A stretch of 46,956 nucleotides of DNA from a virus, in the IMG/VR virus record IMGVR_UViG_3300010375_000025, positions 1 to 46,956 of that record. One strand, 5' to 3'. Shown piece after piece: positions 1-7,721 of this stretch. A program made the position numbers and the translations under genes. The notes under the pieces are model-generated. The model saw only the letters and a program-made list of their open reading frames with translations, did not search any database and was not told the origin of the DNA. The first letter of the stretch is position 1, and every line of letters starts with the position of its first letter.

Positions 1-76
1 CGGGGCATGCCGCGCCGTCTAGCGCGGGCCGGCATGGTGGTCTTGAACGAAACCCACCGCCCTCAGCGCGCGGGAT
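1..76. other. Host chromosome flank, left of attL
   Basis: Lies outside the left copy of the 47-bp att repeat, so it is host DNA next to the target tRNA-Gly site. It is GC-rich and too short to show a gene. An open frame that starts here runs straight through the att repeat and is not credible as a gene. Confidence 0.6.
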
Positions 77-123
77 ATGGAGCGGATGAAGGGAATCGAA
101 CCCTCGTCGTAAGCTTGGGAAGC
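77..123. repeat. attL: attL, displaced 3' part of tRNA-Gly
   Basis: These 47 bp are identical to 46834-46880. Reading the minus strand, the repeat covers the 3' part of the tRNA-Gly(CCC) gene from the anticodon stem through the T arm to the encoded CCA. The flanks diverge at once on both sides (t versus c at the outer edge, c versus t at the inner edge). This copy lacks the tRNA 5' half, so it is the host 3' end displaced by phage integration. Confidence 0.93.
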
Positions 124-299
124 CTTATACGTCGAGGCTTTTCAACGCTTTCGCACGTCGATGCAAGCCCGAAACCAGTGAACGGAGCGGGTCCGAATCG
201 TCAACATCGGCAGGTTTTACCGCAAGTTTACGGCACACAGTTGAGGCCCGACCGCCGGCCAGCGATCGAGCCTCTGTCAACCCGGCATGGAGGTGCCAG
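124..299. other. Gene-free phage DNA inside attL
   Basis: About 176 bp between attL and the first phage gene. I see no convincing ORF, promoter or terminator. Together with the short stretch downstream of the integrase it would form the attP arm region in the circular phage, so integrase or excisionase arm sites could lie here, but no clear repeats were visible by eye. Confidence 0.5.
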
Positions 300-461
300 A
301 TGACTGACGACGTTCTAGCCAGAGTGCAGCGCGCTTGGAATAGCGTGCCAACCGTTCCCGAGATGGATTGGACGGAGGATGAGGCGCGGCAGTTCATGGC
401 CGCGCTGCTTCCCAAACCAGTCAACTGGCGCGAGCCGTCGATTGAAGAGAGGCCGTACTGA
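300..461 (+). CDS. Small hypothetical phage protein (53 aa)
   Basis: A 53-residue acidic protein starting MTDDVLARVQ and ending IEERPY. A GGAGG ribosome-binding site at about 290-294 precedes the ATG at suitable distance, which supports this short gene. Its TGA overlaps the ATG of the next gene (TGATG). It is first in a chain of five coupled plus-strand genes. No domain recognised. In the excised circle this chain would lie just beyond attP from the integrase. Confidence 0.6.
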   Translation: MTDDVLARVQRAWNSVPTVPEMDWTEDEARQFMAALLPKPVNWREPSIEERPY

Positions 462-670
462 TGACCGACGCCATCGACGACTTCCGCGCGCTCAAGTCCT
501 ATCGCAAGCTGGTGCGTGACCGCTTCGGGGTTCCATGCCCGCGTTGCCAGCAAGAACAGCCGCTACGCCAGCCCACCATCCTGACGCCTGGTGATCGCTG
601 CCGTGTCCACCGGCCTGCCTACGTCGATCAGCGCACCGAACTCACGCAGAAGGATATCGACACGCTATGA
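461..670 (+). CDS. Small hypothetical protein with CxxC (69 aa)
   Basis: Short protein with a CPRC motif near residue 26 and a later single Cys and His, a possible small zinc-binding fold, although the second half of the site is incomplete. The start overlaps the previous stop and its own stop overlaps the next start (ATGA), the pattern of a translationally coupled phage accessory operon. Family not recognised. Confidence 0.6.
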   Translation: MTDAIDDFRALKSYRKLVRDRFGVPCPRCQQEQPLRQPTILTPGDRCRVHRPAYVDQRTELTQKDIDTL

Positions 671-786
671 CCGACATCCGCGAAGCCTTGGGGGAGAGGG
701 GCTGGCCCGAGATCGAGTACGAGTACGAGGATGGCTATCCCGTCGATGAGGAATTTGCGGCCTTTACCCGCGAGGCGCAGCCGTGA
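667..786 (+). CDS. Very small acidic hypothetical protein (39 aa)
   Basis: A 39-codon frame starting MTDIREALGERG and ending TREAQP, rich in Glu, Asp and Tyr. Its ATG overlaps the preceding TGA and its TGA overlaps the next GTG. The coupling and the lack of spare DNA between neighbours are the main support. No function can be assigned. Confidence 0.5.
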   Translation: MTDIREALGERGWPEIEYEYEDGYPVDEEFAAFTREAQP

Positions 787-1025
787 CCGTCATCCCCATC
801 CGCCCCGCGCTCTACGAGGCCAAGCTATTTGAGGCTCACGGCTGGCAAATCGCCGGCACGCTCTGCGGCTGTATCGACGTTGCCACGCCGGCAAGCGGGA
901 CGTACGCCATGACGCCGGATGAGGTGCAGGCGCTGATCGTCGCTCTGACGAATGCCCGTGCTGATGTGCTGGCGAACTCTCGGCCGTTCAGCGATCCACG
1001 GATTTATGAGGGGAGGCAGTCGTGA
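783..1025 (+). CDS. Hypothetical phage protein (80 aa)
   Basis: 80 residues starting at GTG, overlapping the previous stop (GTGA). Predicted mixed alpha/beta, with a C-terminal helix around residues 42-60 (MTPDEVQALIVALTNARADV). The pattern of a short beta-rich start followed by one helix resembles many small phage accessory proteins of unknown function. The stop overlaps the GTG of the following gene. Confidence 0.6.
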   Translation: MTVIPIRPALYEAKLFEAHGWQIAGTLCGCIDVATPASGTYAMTPDEVQALIVALTNARADVLANSRPFSDPRIYEGRQS

Positions 1026-1309
1026 GCGAGATGATTGAGCGTGTGGCGAGGGATCTGTGCAGCAGGGACTATCCGTGTCTGTACGGCCCCGATCGGGTTA
1101 GTGCCTACGATTGGATGCGTCATCTTCGCGATGAGTATAACCAGGTCGCCCGCGCCGTGATCGAGGCCATGCGCGATCCCACCGAATGGTCGATCGAGCA
1201 GGGCCGCCGCTATGCTGTGGCCGCCGGCTTCGACATTCCCGATGAGGTCGTGCGCAATATGCATCGCGCCATGATCGACGCCGCCCTCGCGCAGGGCGGG
1301 CCCTCCTAA
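1022..1309 (+). CDS. Hypothetical phage protein (95 aa)
   Basis: 95 residues from a GTG start, mostly helical, beginning MSEMIERVARDLCSRD and ending ALAQGGPS. This helical pattern (an opening ERVARDLC-type helix and a later IEAMRDPTEW) is seen in many small phage proteins of unknown role. It ends the left plus-strand block; its stop overlaps the end of the convergent lysis genes, leaving no room for an intergenic terminator. Confidence 0.65.
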   Translation: MSEMIERVARDLCSRDYPCLYGPDRVSAYDWMRHLRDEYNQVARAVIEAMRDPTEWSIEQGRRYAVAAGFDIPDEVVRNMHRAMIDAALAQGGPS

Positions 1310-1371
1310 GCCCAATGCACCACCGCGATCAGCAGGATCGGGAGGAGTAGGACGAGGGCGAGGGTTTTCAC
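1306..1371 (-). CDS. Possible 21-aa membrane peptide after Rz1
   Basis: A GTG-initiated 21-codon frame, MKTLALVLLLPILLIAVVHW plus Ala, almost entirely one hydrophobic segment. GTG overlaps the TGA of the o-spanin gene (GTGA), so it could be translated by coupling as the last gene of the lysis cassette. It also overlaps the convergent neighbour by 4 bp. Its tiny size makes this tentative. Confidence 0.35.
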   Translation of the reverse strand: MKTLALVLLLPILLIAVVHWA

Positions 1372-1667
1372 GGCTTCGTGCAAGGGCCTATCATCGCCAC
1401 CAGCGACCGCCCCCAGACACGCACCGCTGCAAGCTTCGCCGCGAGCAGAGCATCATCGTTCCGCGCGTCGCCGGTCAGCGTCACGGTACCTGGTTCGGCG
1501 GGCACATCGCTGGCGTTGATGCAGGCGGTTGGCACCGGAACATTGACTTTCTGCACCTGAACCGTCGGCACGCATGGGGCGGTGCTGCATGCTGAGAGAA
1601 TCAGTCCTAAAGCCGCAGAAAACTGCGAAAAACGCCCGGTGTTGAGGGGGGAAGGAAATCGGCTCAC
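1368..1667 (-). CDS. Rz1-like outer-membrane lipoprotein (o-spanin)
   Basis: Starting at the GTG that overlaps the Rz stop (GTGA), the protein is 99 aa with a basic N terminus, a hydrophobic stretch and a lipobox LSAC at about residues 22-25, then a Pro/Thr/Val-rich region (PCVPTVQVQKVNVPVP). This is the usual o-spanin layout: a lipoprotein in the outer membrane that meets the inner-membrane Rz protein to fuse the membranes in the last step of lysis. The adjoining Rz-like gene with a transmembrane start and coiled coil supports the call. An upstream in-frame start would add residues before the signal and is less likely. Confidence 0.75.
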   Translation of the reverse strand: MSRFPSPLNTGRFSQFSAALGLILSACSTAPCVPTVQVQKVNVPVPTACINASDVPAEPGTVTLTGDARNDDALLAAKLAAVRVWGRSLVAMIGPCTKP

Positions 1668-2080
1668 AGCTTCGCTCCCATCACTTCCGTCGGTGTCGTG
1701 CATGGCTCGGCGCTCGAATAGGTCCGCTTCGCCACGCCCGCGAGCGTGGCCTGTGTCTTCACCAGCGAGGCGTTCGCATTCAGGGCCGCATCCTTCGCCG
1801 CAGCAGCTGCACGCGCCCGCTCTTCGCCGTCGACCGCCAGTGCCTGCACCTTCGCGTTCTGGTCGTTCAGCGCGCCGCGCAGCAGGTTGATAGCGTCAAT
1901 GCCGCGCTGCATGGATGCGTTGTCCGAGGCGATCTGCGCCTGATACTTCGCCTGTGCGCGATCGTAGCCCCGTGCGTCGATCCAGAGGTAGGCAGCAATC
2001 AAAATGCCCGCGAGCGCCAGCCATGGCAGCGCCTTGAGCAGCGGGCCTTTGATGGCCTCCCATGTGAGACTAGCAAACAT
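1664..2080 (-). CDS. Rz-like inner-membrane spanin (i-spanin)
   Basis: 138 aa from the ATG that overlaps the previous stop. An N-terminal transmembrane segment (LPWLALAGILIAAYLWI, about residues 18-34) is followed by a long Ala/Gln-rich helical region (about 40-110) expected to form a periplasmic coiled coil, ending in a short tail with one Cys. This is the classic Rz topology. It overlaps the o-spanin gene by 4 bp and lies downstream of endolysin and holin candidates, forming a complete lysis cassette. Confidence 0.75.
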   Translation of the reverse strand: MFASLTWEAIKGPLLKALPWLALAGILIAAYLWIDARGYDRAQAKYQAQIASDNASMQRGIDAINLLRGALNDQNAKVQALAVDGEERARAAAAAKDAALNANASLVKTQATLAGVAKRTYSSAEPCTTPTEVMGAKL

Positions 2081-2379
2081 CAGCACAGACTCACGCTAGG
2101 AGTGCCGTGGTCAGACGCGATGCTGCATGTGACGACTGGGTAGAGCGGAAACGGGTCACCGGTGCCGGGATAGCGATAAGGGTTTGCCGGCTTCTGACCG
2201 ATCTCTCGCATGATCTCGGCGAGATCTTTTTGTGGTGGGATACCGACAGGCGGCGTCACCTTCTTGAACACCAAACCGAGATGCTCGCGGATCGATTTCC
2301 ACTGCGCCTTGCTCGGCGGGGCATCACCAGAGAGTTCCGCGAAACCCTGAAGCCAATAAGCGAATTGCTGTGCGTCCAT
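2080..2379 (-). CDS. Conserved lysis-region hypothetical protein (99 aa)
   Basis: Begins MDAQQFAYWLQGFAEL, a form I recall from small proteins in many Proteobacterial phage lysis regions, but no function is established for it. The middle (WKSIREHLGLVF) is helical and the C-terminal part is Pro-rich. It sits between a one-TM membrane protein and the i-spanin gene. A GGGAG ribosome-binding site lies about 10 bp upstream of the ATG. Confidence 0.65.
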   Translation of the reverse strand: MDAQQFAYWLQGFAELSGDAPPSKAQWKSIREHLGLVFKKVTPPVGIPPQKDLAEIMREIGQKPANPYRYPGTGDPFPLYPVVTCSIASDHGTPSVSLC

Positions 2380-2380
2380 G

Positions 2381-2602
2381 TTATTGCGCTCCCTGGTTGA
2401 CGGTGTCAGCCTTCTGGACCGTTGCGGTGCTGGTGGCCTGCGACGGCGACTTGATCACGCCGATTAGGCCGGTGACCGCCGCGCCGACGCCCACGGCCTC
2501 GATGCTATGGCCCGTGGTGGACGCCCATACGCCCATAGCGACGAGCAGCACGATCGCGACAAGGGTGGCGATGTAGGCGATGAGCATGTGGTTGGCGGTC
2601 AC
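2381..2602 (-). CDS. Small membrane protein, holin candidate (73 aa)
   Basis: Starts at GTG overlapping the endolysin stop (GTGA). Residues about 6-24 form a strong hydrophobic segment (MLIAYIATLVAIVLLVAMGV) and a second weaker apolar segment lies near 33-46 (VGVGAAVTGLIGVI), followed by a hydrophilic tail. Size, topology and position right after the endolysin fit a class II-like holin or other lysis accessory, but several other membrane proteins lie nearby, so which one is the pore-former is undecided. Confidence 0.55.
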   Translation of the reverse strand: MTANHMLIAYIATLVAIVLLVAMGVWASTTGHSIEAVGVGAAVTGLIGVIKSPSQATSTATVQKADTVNQGAQ

Positions 2603-3186
2603 GACAGTACGCCCCTTGCCTTGTTGATATAGATGAGCCGGGATTGCAGGCCATTCACGCCGCCATTGATCCGGCGCGTGATGCCGGTCCAATCTTCCTT
2701 GTCGGCGAGTTCGTTCAGGCCGCGCAGCTTCCAGAACTCCAGCGCCGTGAGGACCGCCCCGGATGGCTGTTCGGCGATCTCCGGATGGCCCACCAGATCC
2801 AGACCGAGCCGCGAGCCGAAATCGCGATAATTATCCTTGCCAGTCAGCTGGATCAGGCCGCGCCCGCGATATTTGAAGCCCTCGCCGGGGCCATTGCCCA
2901 TCCGTCCATCGTAGGATTTCTGTGCGTCGGTCGGACCCCAGATTTCGCGCAGGAAGGTGAAGCCTCCGCTTTCGTGGCAGCATTGCCCGAGGAATGCGCC
3001 AAGGCGATCGTCAGACAAATCGACGCCATAGGGATGAGCATTCAGCGAAAGCGCGAAGCCGAGATCGTTGGCCAACGGCACTGAGCGCCCGGCTATATAG
3101 GACAGCAGCGCGCCATAGGTGACGCGGCCGGCCACGCCATCGGGCTTCACGCCGAGACGCGATTGGACCTTGGGCCAGTCGATCAT
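2599..3186 (-). CDS. GH19-family endolysin with peptidoglycan-binding start
   Basis: 195 aa. Residues about 5-30 (VQSRLGVKPDGVAGRVTYGAL) match the PG_binding_1 pattern. Residues about 45-195 form a glycoside hydrolase family 19 (chitinase-like lysozyme) domain: LGQCCHESGGF carries the likely catalytic Glu72 and FKYRGRGLIQLTGKDNY is the family hallmark. Such enzymes cut glycan strands of peptidoglycan. There is no signal peptide, so it should need a holin to reach the cell wall. Overlaps its neighbours by 4 bp on both sides. Confidence 0.9.
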   Translation of the reverse strand: MIDWPKVQSRLGVKPDGVAGRVTYGALLSYIAGRSVPLANDLGFALSLNAHPYGVDLSDDRLGAFLGQCCHESGGFTFLREIWGPTDAQKSYDGRMGNGPGEGFKYRGRGLIQLTGKDNYRDFGSRLGLDLVGHPEIAEQPSGAVLTALEFWKLRGLNELADKEDWTGITRRINGGVNGLQSRLIYINKARGVLS

Positions 3187-3509
3187 GGCCGCCCCCGATC
3201 ACGCATGTGTGCAGCTGCTTGCGCCGCAGCGCGGAGATTGTTTCGCCGATGCCGAATGTGCCGACTGAGCCGGCCGCCGAAATAGACGAGCGCGCCCATT
3301 GTCAGCACCGTCGTTGCCCAACCATCGAATGGCGTTCCGTCGTGCTGCGTGTCGTTGATCAGGGCGATGGTGAGGAACGATGCGCCGCCCATCATCCCCA
3401 TGCCAAGCCGCTCGGGGAAATTGAGCATGTCGCCGTAGTTGATCAGCTTGTAGCTGATGAACAGCGTGAGCAGCACACGCAGGAGAGAGTTGAGGATTAC
3501 AAAGGTCAT
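3183..3509 (-). CDS. Multi-pass membrane protein, holin candidate (108 aa)
   Basis: Three apolar segments (about residues 3-20, 36-52, 64-78), then a basic tail (RHIRHRRNNLRAAAQAAAHM). Three transmembrane helices with a charged cytoplasmic C terminus is the class I holin plan, and the gene overlaps the endolysin start by 4 bp, the usual holin position. An AAGGA ribosome-binding site precedes the ATG. Holin is the best guess from topology and context; no family signature was recognised. Confidence 0.55.
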   Translation of the reverse strand: MTFVILNSLLRVLLTLFISYKLINYGDMLNFPERLGMGMMGGASFLTIALINDTQHDGTPFDGWATTVLTMGALVYFGGRLSRHIRHRRNNLRAAAQAAAHMRDRGRP

Positions 3510-3513
3510 CCGT

Positions 3514-3816
3514 CTATCCTTCGCTTCCGAGGATCCGGTTCAACCTGCGGACCAGTGTGGGGAGGATCGTGTTCGACCCTGTCGCCATGACGTAGGTCAG
3601 CCCTGTCGTGGTGCGGGCATCGGCCTCGCTCACCCCAAAAATCAGGTGTGCGATCCATGGCGTGACGAACATCGCGAAGGAAAACCCGACGAAGACGGCA
3701 AGGCATATCTCGACGCGCGTCATCTCCTTCCACCGCATGAAAGCGAGCGCCGTCACCGATCCGGCGAATGCGGCCATGGCGGGGTAGACCACCTTGAACA
3801 GGGGATTGTCCTGCAT
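3514..3816 (-). CDS. Membrane protein of lysis region (100 aa)
   Basis: Two to three hydrophobic segments (about residues 8-26, 36-60 and possibly 70-85) and a basic C terminus ending VRRLNRILGSEG. The ATG overlaps the preceding stop (TGATG); a GTG one codon upstream is also possible. Located two genes before the endolysin, it could be a holin or antiholin paired with the neighbouring three-TM protein. No specific family recognised. Confidence 0.55.
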   Translation of the reverse strand: MQDNPLFKVVYPAMAAFAGSVTALAFMRWKEMTRVEICLAVFVGFSFAMFVTPWIAHLIFGVSEADARTTTGLTYVMATGSNTILPTLVRRLNRILGSEG

Positions 3817-4271
3817 CACGGGCGCCTTAATCGTCGCTCGCTCGGCGAGGAGCGAAGAGCATCACGAACGCGATGAAGAGCGCGCAGCAGATGAAACCAG
3901 GCATTCGCTACCCCCGTTGACGCTAGAACAGCCAGTTCGAGAAAGCCGATCGCATTGTAGATCAGCGCATAAAGGACATAGCCGCCTACTGCCCCGTAGA
4001 GGCCGTCCAGAAGGAGTTGCGCGCTGGCAGCGGCAAGGAATACCGTCCGCCAGCGCGCCGGCTGTGATGCCCTCAGGATGAACGCCAGAATGGCTACCAG
4101 AAGGTCCAGCACAGGAAGGGTGGCAAGCTGATCCGTCTGCCACGCACAGGCCGTGACGACCCATCCGACGAACATGAGCAGCGACAACACGAACGCATCG
4201 TCGGGACCAAACCAGGCGATGATGATCGTGATGAGCGCGGCAATTCCGCAGATGGTCATCAGCGGGTCCAT
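3816..4271 (-). CDS. Four-helix membrane protein (151 aa)
   Basis: About four transmembrane segments (residues about 5-20, 28-44, 52-66 and 84-115) and a strongly basic C terminus. It lies between the tail fibre genes and the holin candidates. Larger than usual holins, so it may instead modify the cell envelope or act as a lysis accessory. The sequence does not decide. Confidence 0.55.
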   Translation of the reverse strand: MDPLMTICGIAALITIIIAWFGPDDAFVLSLLMFVGWVVTACAWQTDQLATLPVLDLLVAILAFILRASQPARWRTVFLAAASAQLLLDGLYGAVGGYVLYALIYNAIGFLELAVLASTGVANAWFHLLRALHRVRDALRSSPSERRLRRP

Positions 4272-4272
4272 A

Positions 4273-4359
4273 TCAGCCCTGCGGGGGCTTCGGCGGGGGC
4301 TTGATCGGAAGGCCGATGCCGTCTGGATCGGGGATCGGATCGGGAGGCGTGCTAGCCAT
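4273..4359 (-). CDS. Proline-rich 28-aa peptide
   Basis: A 28-codon frame, MASTPPDPIPDPDGIGLPIK followed by PPPKPPQG. A strong AGGAGA ribosome-binding site lies 7 bp upstream of the ATG, which argues that it is translated. Short proline-rich peptides of this kind occur in tail/lysis regions of other phages, but I know of no function. It lies in an otherwise empty gap between the tail protein gene and the membrane-protein gene. Confidence 0.5.
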   Translation of the reverse strand: MASTPPDPIPDPDGIGLPIKPPPKPPQG

Positions 4360-4397
4360 CTGTCATTCTCCTATGCCGGAAGGCCGTCCGACGCGGG

Positions 4398-5288
4398 TTA
4401 GGAAAGGATGTTACGCTTCACAACTGCCGCGTAATCGGCATCCAACACCGTTGTCGGATCGCGGCCCGAGCGCGCCAGGTTCTCAATATGCAGGATGCCA
4501 AAGCGATATCCGTTCAGCCCCTGCGAGGTAGAGGCGGCGCCATAGAAAGGGCCTCCTCGCCCGAACAGAAGCTGGTTCGTCGAAAAATCCTGAGTGTTGT
4601 CAGAACCTAGCGCAGCAGTTGTCAGGACGGTCCCGTTCACCGAGCGCAGCCGGAGACCTATACCCGAGGCGTTGCGCCAGAATGCGATCTGGACGACCTT
4701 GCCGTAATCGGCCGCTGCCGGAGCAAGTGTGTAGCTGGTTGCGGTACCTGATGCGGTTTGACGAGAGGCGACCAGCAAACCGCCCGTCCGCATTCCGATG
4801 GTCAGAAGGCTAGGATTGGCAAAATAGCTTTTGTCGCCGATGATCGAGATGTCCGCGCCGTTCGTGTTCCAATCGGCCAACAGTGGGATTTTCACCCACA
4901 TGATGATGAGAAATTGTTGTTTCACGCCACCAAAGGCAGTGGCAATATCGGCAGCGACCGATGCTGGAGCGGCAATGGCTTGGTTGCCGGATGTCAATGC
5001 CGACGCATCGAACATGTTGCCCGCATAGGTCAACTGCGTGCCCGTCGTTGCCATGGCTCCATTCGCCAAACCTGCCATGTCATAGATGGTTTGACCGTTG
5101 ACCGGAGGGCCAGCAGCAGGACGCGATGATGGCGCGCCGCCAGGGTAGCTCCATGGGAAGGCTGTATCGGCACGGAACCGGACACCAGCGTTAGGCACAT
5201 TTTTGAGTGCCTGATCTCGCCATGCGACAGGCTTCGTCGCGTCCGTGATCGCGCTGAATTGCTGGGTTGCTACGCCAATTGCCGCCAT
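4398..5288 (-). CDS. Tail-associated protein, LamG/ConA-like (296 aa)
   Basis: Follows the tailspike gene. The middle (about residues 60-280) reads as a beta-sandwich: alternating short strands, LIIMWVKIPL, SIIGDKSYF, VVQIAFWRNASGIGLRLRSVNG and a closing NGYRFGILHIEN. This resembles concanavalin/LamG-like carbohydrate-binding domains on phage tails. I infer a receptor- or glycan-binding accessory tail protein. An AGGAGAAAG ribosome-binding site precedes the ATG. Base composition is visibly less GC-rich than the head genes, as for the tailspike, suggesting that the two were exchanged as a unit. Confidence 0.6.
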   Translation of the reverse strand: MAAIGVATQQFSAITDATKPVAWRDQALKNVPNAGVRFRADTAFPWSYPGGAPSSRPAAGPPVNGQTIYDMAGLANGAMATTGTQLTYAGNMFDASALTSGNQAIAAPASVAADIATAFGGVKQQFLIIMWVKIPLLADWNTNGADISIIGDKSYFANPSLLTIGMRTGGLLVASRQTASGTATSYTLAPAAADYGKVVQIAFWRNASGIGLRLRSVNGTVLTTAALGSDNTQDFSTNQLLFGRGGPFYGAASTSQGLNGYRFGILHIENLARSGRDPTTVLDADYAAVVKRNILS

Positions 5289-5298
5289 CTTCTTTCTC

Positions 5299-7719
5299 CT
5301 AAAAGTCTACGAGGGAGCGATAAACACCCTCTTCCTGCACGGCGCCGCCAAGAGAGCTTGCATGGACCAAGTCGGGGTCCATCCAGGGGCGCGCGCTATT
5401 GGAAGCCGCATAAGCGGCACCGAAATTGGCTGGAGATCCGAAATAAAACTGCAGATCAAGATAGGCGCATTCTGGCGAGGAGTTGATAACATATTCACGA
5501 ACCGCTTGAGCATAGGCCGGGATCAAGGGCGTAACGGTCGTGCGATTATTCTCCTGCGGCATTATGATTTCAATGTCGCAATAAGGCAGAACAGATCGGA
5601 TGTTTGTCACGATCGTCGCGATATCCGCTGCGAACTGCGTCGAGGTGCGGCCTATCGTCTCATCATTGGTGCCGAGTGTGATCGAGACGAAATGCGGAGC
5701 GAAAGCCCCCAAGTAGGAAGCCCACGTCGCCTGCGTCACACTCGCCCATTGCTGAGCAGTCGAGCCACCTGAGGCTACCTTATGAAGACGAACGCCATCG
5801 GCCGTCGATTGCATATCCACGCCACAAATCGCCACGCTCCCAGAAATGACTTTCAGCCTGGCGAATCCAGCTGTGGCGGGCGGCGCAGCAAGGGCGATGG
5901 TCGAGCCTGCGGCTATGCTTAGCGCGATATTTGCTGACCATGTTGCGCCGTCATCCCACGACACTTGCACAACGCCAGAACCATCACTGGCGCCATAGTG
6001 TAGGATTGCAGAGGTGTGGCCGGTGGTGAAGTTCCAGCGGAAATAATCCCCAGGCGTGCTCGACGTTGCGACGCACAGCTCAGGGGTCGAAAGCTGGGTG
6101 ACGTGATAATTGCACGACCAAGTCCCGAACGCGCCGACATAGGTCACCAGATCGGCGCGGGCGGTCCAATTCGGGCTTGGTAGCGATCCGCTCCATGGAC
6201 CGGAGGACGTGCTATTGAACGCAAAGCTAATCCAGCCCAGCCCGGCCATCCCGAACTGTGTCTGAAGGCGCTTTGCGAGCCGATTGGTGAGGAGAAGCTG
6301 TTTCTGGATATAGCTATCCCCCAGCATAACCATCACAAATTGCGTGCTTTCGCCAAGTGCGCACTGCCCTAGGCGCAGTCGCGTATCGCGCAGTCTCCAA
6401 ATTCTCGAAGTTGGACCAACCGGATCACCGCCAGGAGTCAGGCCATTATTAAGGCGGATTGCAGCATTGGGCTGAGAACCGGCCATGCTTGCAAGCAAGG
6501 TGTCAGCGCTGCTGGAACCCGTATCAATTTCGGCAAGCACATGACCTCCGCTTTCGAGCAAGAGGGTGGCTAGATAGGGATCGGTCGTTTCATAGAAACC
6601 AGCAACCGGAATGGTTGATACATCGAGTGATGCTGCATCCAGCACCTCGCTGAGAACCCTTCCACCACTATCTAGAAGCCACCAAACACTAGCTGTATCG
6701 GTAGTTTCGTAAAGTATCGGAGCAAAAGTCTTTGCAGTGTCAGACCAGAAGTGGGCGCCTCTATCGCCTGGATTTCCGCCAGGTACATCAGTGTCCGTGT
6801 CGTCATTAGCGTAGTGGCCGGCCAGGATCGCACTCGCGGCTGCGGCATCGGCGAAGGGCTTCGCCAGAGCCGCATCGGTCGGGTAGAGGTAATGCGCTCC
6901 GGTCCCGCTGACACCCGTGGCCCACACATGGATACCAGTGTTTGGCACCGTTGCCCCGTTCGTTGGGTCGGTATGGGTGCCAGTGTCAGTAACGGGAATC
7001 TGGAAAACCTGACCCTCAAGAGGATTGCGAAACTGCCTCCAATAAGCGTCAGAAACAGCAGGCAGCGCGGGCGGAGCGTGGCCCGCCCCGGCCACAGCAT
7101 TGATGTATATCCACATCACGCCCTGATCGACGAGCGTCAGGCCCTTCGAGTAGGTCGCACCAGAATTATAAGCTGAAGTCGCAGCGACGTAATCCGCCCA
7201 CGTATCATAGGGGAGATAGGCAACGCCGTTCGAACTTTGCAGCGCGCCAATCTCGTTCTCAGTGATCGCAACGCGGTTGGTCAGGGCGTCACCGGCTGCT
7301 TGGGAAAAGCCAACGGCATCGGAGACGATCAGAGCGCCAGCGTTGTCAAAGGCCGCATACTTGTTTGCCCGATCGGCCGCCGCCGGGAGGGTGGCAACGG
7401 TTTCGCCGGCTGGGACCTTGATTGAGCGCGCAATGCCGTCTTCCTGCTGCGCGTCGTCATAGATCTCGTAGCCGTCGATCCATTTCGTGTCTTCGCCCGG
7501 ATTGTCCTGCTTCAGGCTGTAGGTGCCGCTGTTGGCGTAGAATTCCCAATAGCCCTTGGCATCCGTGAAGAGGCCTTCCGTGATCTGGGTCGGAGGGTTG
7601 GCGTTGTCGGAATAGATGATCACCGGGGTGACATGATCGGCCTGATAAAGGCTAACCTGCGCTCCCTGGATCGGCCTACCAGTTGCTGTCGCGGCGATGC
7701 TGCCAAAGCTCTTGCGCAT
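5299..7719 (-). CDS. Tailspike with SGNH/GDSL hydrolase domain (806 aa)
   Basis: N terminus (about 1-110) is a beta-rich virion-attachment domain. Two internal repeats of the form YETTD...LL-SGG-VL-E lie at about 337-362 and 376-398. The C-terminal third is an SGNH/GDSL hydrolase: VMLGDSY (Ser about 469), ASGGS (about 650-654, block II Gly), LGTND (about 682-686, block III Asn) and DPDLVH near the end (Asp about 783, His about 786, block V). Phage enzymes of this family often deacetylate surface polysaccharides, so a capsule or LPS deacetylase is likely (inference). The ATG overlies the end of the fibre gene; an upstream in-frame start is less likely. Less GC-rich than its neighbours. Confidence 0.8.
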   Translation of the reverse strand: MRKSFGSIAATATGRPIQGAQVSLYQADHVTPVIIYSDNANPPTQITEGLFTDAKGYWEFYANSGTYSLKQDNPGEDTKWIDGYEIYDDAQQEDGIARSIKVPAGETVATLPAAADRANKYAAFDNAGALIVSDAVGFSQAAGDALTNRVAITENEIGALQSSNGVAYLPYDTWADYVAATSAYNSGATYSKGLTLVDQGVMWIYINAVAGAGHAPPALPAVSDAYWRQFRNPLEGQVFQIPVTDTGTHTDPTNGATVPNTGIHVWATGVSGTGAHYLYPTDAALAKPFADAAAASAILAGHYANDDTDTDVPGGNPGDRGAHFWSDTAKTFAPILYETTDTASVWWLLDSGGRVLSEVLDAASLDVSTIPVAGFYETTDPYLATLLLESGGHVLAEIDTGSSSADTLLASMAGSQPNAAIRLNNGLTPGGDPVGPTSRIWRLRDTRLRLGQCALGESTQFVMVMLGDSYIQKQLLLTNRLAKRLQTQFGMAGLGWISFAFNSTSSGPWSGSLPSPNWTARADLVTYVGAFGTWSCNYHVTQLSTPELCVATSSTPGDYFRWNFTTGHTSAILHYGASDGSGVVQVSWDDGATWSANIALSIAAGSTIALAAPPATAGFARLKVISGSVAICGVDMQSTADGVRLHKVASGGSTAQQWASVTQATWASYLGAFAPHFVSITLGTNDETIGRTSTQFAADIATIVTNIRSVLPYCDIEIIMPQENNRTTVTPLIPAYAQAVREYVINSSPECAYLDLQFYFGSPANFGAAYAASNSARPWMDPDLVHASSLGGAVQEEGVYRSLVDF

Positions 7720-7721
7720 GG

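Noticed and set aside
7-303. 98-codon plus-strand frame at the left end
   Set aside because: Runs from host DNA through the att repeat into phage DNA, so it could not have existed before integration; composition is not protein-like.
125-553. 142-codon minus-strand frame near attL
   Set aside because: Overlaps two plus-strand genes with good coupling and ribosome-binding site; it has none.
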